Shown one piece after another: positions 61,298 to 64,000 of a DNA stretch of 64,000 nt (the stretch's first letter is position 1; the number at the start of each line of letters is the position of its first letter). A model generated the notes under the pieces. It was not told the DNA's origin. It did no database searches and saw only the letters and a program-made list of their open reading frames with translations. The position numbers and the translations under genes are program-made. The stretch lies in contig CBDBUX010000018.1 of assembly GCA_965212205.1 (NCBI GenBank), positions 94,657-158,656 on the forward strand. Reading direction: 5' to 3'. The DNA comes from JAHEJJ01 sp965212205. GTDB taxonomy: Bacteria; Bacteroidota; Bacteroidia; Flavobacteriales; Flavobacteriaceae.

Positions 61298-62401
61298 TTA
61301 CATCACAATATCGTTAACCCATTTATAGGGTTCAGGTATATCATTATCATCGATTAGCTGTCTTATATCTATCTCAATACCCCGGCTAAGATCGGTTATC
61401 GGCACATCGTTAGGGCCTCCTTCAAATGGATTTTCTGTATTCTCCCCGATGGCCTCCATGGTGTGAAATACCCATGCTATCAAAGCGCTAAAGGGAATGG
61501 AAAACCACACAAAATGTTTGCCTATAAAGAGCTGTAGTTTTTGTGTGAAATCGAAGTAAGCAGGATTCTGACTCATATATTCCACAATTTTTTTTCCAAT
61601 ACCTTCAAATCCCTCCATGATACCAAAAGGAAGTAGCAAAATGAAGATCCAAACAAAGATGTAATTCAGGGTGGCGAACTGGCGTGGATAAGGAAAATTT
61701 TTGATGCGCTCACTCTTCCCTTGCAGGCTGTAGAATTCTACCAACATGTTGGTCATTTCCATATGTCGAAAATCTTCAATGAGTCCTTCGTCTAACAATT
61801 CGCGCAATCGCCCGGACTGCTTGCCCAGCAACTGGGAGGCCCAATTGCCCTTGGCAAATATCTCCTGGCGTTCAGCTTCAGATAAATAAGGTTCGATGGC
61901 CTCTTTTATTGATATACTGTCTTCATAGACCGTGTATTGAGATTCTCTAAATTCTTTATTCGAGCGTCCGGTTTTCAAATGCATTTCCCAGGGCTTGTCT
62001 TGCCGCATCTGATAGCGCAGGGCTGTGAGCCAGGCGACATGACGGTGTACCAGATCACGATGGATCAGCTGCAATTCTTCGGGCGAAATAGGTTTTTTGG
62101 CATGTTTATCAGTTATAAAATCCTTGACCATAATGGTCCAGGAACGTGAAGCATTAACAATACCACCCCAGATCTTGCGTGCTTCCCAAAGACGGTCGTA
62201 TGAAGCATTGTTCTTAAAACTAATAATGAACGCGACCGCTATGCCTAGAACACTCATGGGCAACCATGGCACATGCAGCCATTTCATTCGAAGTACATCG
62301 AACATTACCACTGGAATGGTAGCGACTATTAAGAATATGAAGATATGTCTGCGCGTCCATCTGAGGACACCCCGAATTGGAAAGATACGGCGGATATACA
62401 T
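61298..62401 (-). CDS. Bestrophin-like chloride channel family protein
   Basis: The 367-residue protein shows the bestrophin/UPF0187 signature ISFKNNASYDRLWEARKIWG near residue 65 and membrane segments at about 20-38, 44-62, 245-265 and 290-310. Family members are pentameric anion channels; the bacterial ones studied can also pass cations. It lies upstream of the second RND operon on the same strand, 129 bp away. A TATCTTTC near-match to a -7 box (minus strand, 62428-62421) lies 19 bp before the ATG. Confidence 0.88.
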   Translation of the reverse strand: MYIRRIFPIRGVLRWTRRHIFIFLIVATIPVVMFDVLRMKWLHVPWLPMSVLGIAVAFIISFKNNASYDRLWEARKIWGGIVNASRSWTIMVKDFITDKHAKKPISPEELQLIHRDLVHRHVAWLTALRYQMRQDKPWEMHLKTGRSNKEFRESQYTVYEDSISIKEAIEPYLSEAERQEIFAKGNWASQLLGKQSGRLRELLDEGLIEDFRHMEMTNMLVEFYSLQGKSERIKNFPYPRQFATLNYIFVWIFILLLPFGIMEGFEGIGKKIVEYMSQNPAYFDFTQKLQLFIGKHFVWFSIPFSALIAWVFHTMEAIGENTENPFEGGPNDVPITDLSRGIEIDIRQLIDDNDIPEPYKWVNDIVM

Positions 62402-62466
62402 AGTTGGTTTTTAGATTGGTGAAAGATACGAAATAGTCGAAAGGCGGAAGCGAGTCGTCTACCTTC

Positions 62467-62481
62467 TCCGCCTCGGGCGGA
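62467..62481. repeat. 15-bp hairpin TCCGCC-TCG-GGCGGA
   Basis: A 6-bp GC-rich stem with a 3-nt loop lies in the 212-bp non-coding stretch between the bestrophin gene and the GH16 remnant. The stem core CCGCC/GGCGG recurs in the element at 41896-41914, so both may belong to one family of small repeats. The rest of this stretch is purine-rich with repeated GAAAGGTGGAAG-like words and no gene. Confidence 0.5.
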
Positions 62482-62613
62482 TTCGTTGTATGAAAGAGGT
62501 GGAAAGGTGGAAGTTAGGCACGAGAAGATGGAAGAGTATGAGGATATAATGGCTTTCTAAGGCGAAAAGTAACTAAATTGAGCAGTGGAGATTTTCTATT
62601 TGGGTGTAGAAAA

Positions 62614-62778
62614 TTAACAATGCTGATAAATCCTCACATAATCGATTTCCATCGTATCTTCTGTGAAGTTGGAAGAAATATCACCTCCAGGATTTCCGCC
62701 CATGGCGTTATTTAACCACAGGTAATGAGAATTGTCGTATGGCTTGTCTGAGGTGTTCGATGATTTATAATTTTTCAC
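62614..62778 (-). pseudogene. C-terminal remnant of a GH16 glycoside hydrolase
   Basis: Directly after the der stop codon, a 54-codon frame (GTG 62778 to TAA 62614) encodes PYDNSHYLWLNNAMGG, then NPGGDISSNFTEDT and MEIDYVRIYQ. This matches the last two or three strands of GH16 beta-glucanases (laminarinase, agarase and porphyranase relatives), which end in a LxLNxAxGG...MxVDYVRVY pattern. The catalytic ExDxxE part and everything before it are absent. It is therefore a deletion scar of a polysaccharide-degrading gene, unlikely to be functional. Confidence 0.8.
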
Positions 62779-64000
62779 TTACTTCTTCCTCATATAGATT
62801 GTGACAGGGACTCCTGTAAAATCGAAATGCTCCCTTAGTTTGTTCTCCAGGAATCGTTTATATGGGTCGCGAATATATTGCGGGAGGTTACAGAAGAAGG
62901 CAAACTGCGGATATGATGTGGGCAGTTGAGTGATATACTTTATCTTAACATACTTCCCTTTGTAGGCTGGAGGTGGTGTTTGGGCGATTATCGGCAGTAA
63001 TACATCATTGAGCTTTCGGGTAGGAATACGTTTCGATCTGTTTTGGTATACCTGTACCGCTGTCTCAATAGCCTTATAAATTCGTTGTTTACTCAAGGCC
63101 GATATAAATAGGATTGGTACATCGGTAAAGGGTTCGATAGCTTTTTTGATCTTCTGGGTATAGGACTTAACGGTTTGGGTCTCTTTCTCGACCAGATCCC
63201 ATTTATTGGCCAGGATCACCACTCCTTTATTATTGCGGTGCGCCAGCCAGAAAATATTTTCTACCTGACCATCGAATCCCCTGGTAGCGTCGAAGAGCAC
63301 CAAACAGACATCGCAATGCTCAATTGCCCGGATAGACCTCATTACAGAATAGAATTCAAGATCCTCTTTTACCTTAGCCTTTCTCCTTATTCCGGCCGTA
63401 TCTACCAGGTTGAATTCAAAACCAAAGCGGTTATAACGAGTGTCGATACTATCCCTGGTAGTTCCGGCTATATCGGTGACGATATAACGCTCTTCTCCGA
63501 TCAGTGCATTGATAAACGAAGATTTTCCCGCATTCGGGCGGCCCACAACGGCAAATCTGGGCAATTCGTCCTCTTCTTCTTCAACCTCCGGCAGCACCTT
63601 TACCAATTCGTCGAGTAGTTCGCCAGTACCACTGCCGTTAATACTAGAAACCGTATAGTACTCACCAAGCCCAAGCCCGTAAAACTCCACAGCGTCTTCA
63701 GCTCTTTTAGCGTTATCGACCTTGTTGACCATTAAGAAAACTGGCTTATCTACCCGCCTTAATAGCTTCGCTACCTCTTCATCCATTCCGGTAATCCCGG
63801 TTTCTACATCAACCATAAAAATAATGGCATCGGCTTCATCAATGGCAAGATTAACCTGTTTGTCGATCTCCTTTTCGAAGACATCATCACTGCCTACCAC
63901 ATAACCCCCGGTATCGATAATGGAAAACTCCTTCCCGTTCCAGTCGCTCTTACCATAATGCCGGTCTCGGGTTACCCCGCTTACTGCATCAACTATGGCC
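62779..64000 (-). CDS. der: Ribosome-assembly GTPase Der (EngA), 5' end beyond window
   Basis: Der has two tandem GTPase domains and a KH-like domain and helps mature the 50S subunit. In this window 406 codons are present. They begin in the first G domain at the switch region (GVTRDRHYG, then DTGGY), followed by NKVD. The second G domain is complete (VVGRPNAGKSS, GTTRDS, DTAGIRRK, ANKWDLVEK), then the KH-like C-terminus ending in VTIYMRKK. The first P-loop lies past base 64000. The GTG at 63900 is internal, not a start. Confidence 0.96.
   Translation of the reverse strand, partial: AIVDAVSGVTRDRHYGKSDWNGKEFSIIDTGGYVVGSDDVFEKEIDKQVNLAIDEADAIIFMVDVETGITGMDEEVAKLLRRVDKPVFLMVNKVDNAKRAEDAVEFYGLGLGEYYTVSSINGSGTGELLDELVKVLPEVEEEEDELPRFAVVGRPNAGKSSFINALIGEERYIVTDIAGTTRDSIDTRYNRFGFEFNLVDTAGIRRKAKVKEDLEFYSVMRSIRAIEHCDVCLVLFDATRGFDGQVENIFWLAHRNNKGVVILANKWDLVEKETQTVKSYTQKIKKAIEPFTDVPILFISALSKQRIYKAIETAVQVYQNRSKRIPTRKLNDVLLPIIAQTPPPAYKGKYVKIKYITQLPTSYPQFAFFCNLPQYIRDPYKRFLENKLREHFDFTGVPVTIYMRKK

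Noticed and set aside
1..64000. CRISPR array, tRNA or rRNA genes, transposase or prophage
   Set aside because: No regular spacer-repeat arrays, cloverleaf-like gaps, or recognisable integrase/transposase domains were found in the gaps or frames examined.

Overview
The window comes from a chromosome of the phylum Bacteroidota, most likely a marine Flavobacteriia/Flavobacteriaceae species. The evidence is the gliding/type IX secretion core gldK-gldL-gldM-gldN in its usual setting (topA, an arginase-fold gene, gldKLMN, an FAD oxidoreductase, a DUF983 protein, an ABC-F ATPase), a type-B T9SS sorting domain on a giant secreted protein, PorP/SprF and OmpA partners, a HYC_CC_PP protein, several Bacteroidota-type -7 boxes (TAnnTTTG) and the lack of Shine-Dalgarno sequences. 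No rRNA, tRNA, CRISPR array, prophage or transposase gene was seen.

Layout. 1-3 kb: the end of an arylsulfotransferase-like gene, an msrB-msrA operon and a secreted or anchored DNA/RNA endonuclease. 3-10.2 kb (minus strand): the rod-shape cluster mreB-mreC-mreD-mrdA-rodA preceded by purH, then a free-methionine-sulfoxide-reductase-like GAF protein. 10.8-14 kb (plus): a three-gene, cysteine-rich, probably metal-related locus (HYC_CC_PP protein, TonB-dependent receptor, HMA protein) closed by a terminator whose stem lies partly in the last codons. 14-20.7 kb (minus): groES-groEL and the run miaB, sigma-54-type activator, lptE, TPR protein, secG. 20.9-34.2 kb: an LVIVD-repeat lipoprotein, topA, a degenerate arginase-fold protein, gldKLMN, DAO oxidoreductase, DUF983 and ABC-F. 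34.3-41.9 kb: a plant-type LRR protein, then a marR-adaptor-RND-TolC efflux operon with a perfect 18-bp palindrome upstream, followed by a small CPXCG gene broken by a palindromic repeat. 42.1-55.0 kb (minus): a 3346-residue adhesin-like T9SS cargo with its PorP/SprF-like and OmpA-like partners. 55.4-62.4 kb (minus): a second RND efflux operon and a bestrophin-like channel. 62.6-64 kb (minus): a 54-codon remnant of a GH16 glycoside hydrolase directly behind der, which runs off the right end.

How the parts relate: GldKLMN form the T9SS motor and ring that would export the giant type-B cargo, with the PorP/SprF-like protein as its probable outer-membrane partner. The Mre/Rod genes drive lateral wall synthesis. 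MsrA, MsrB and the GAF protein cover the three forms of oxidised methionine. Two tripartite RND pumps cover export. The most notable less-described items are the thiol-rich HYC_CC_PP/TonB/HMA locus, the palindrome-broken CPXCG gene, the GH16 scar after der, and the metal-ligand-depleted arginase homologue next to the gliding genes.
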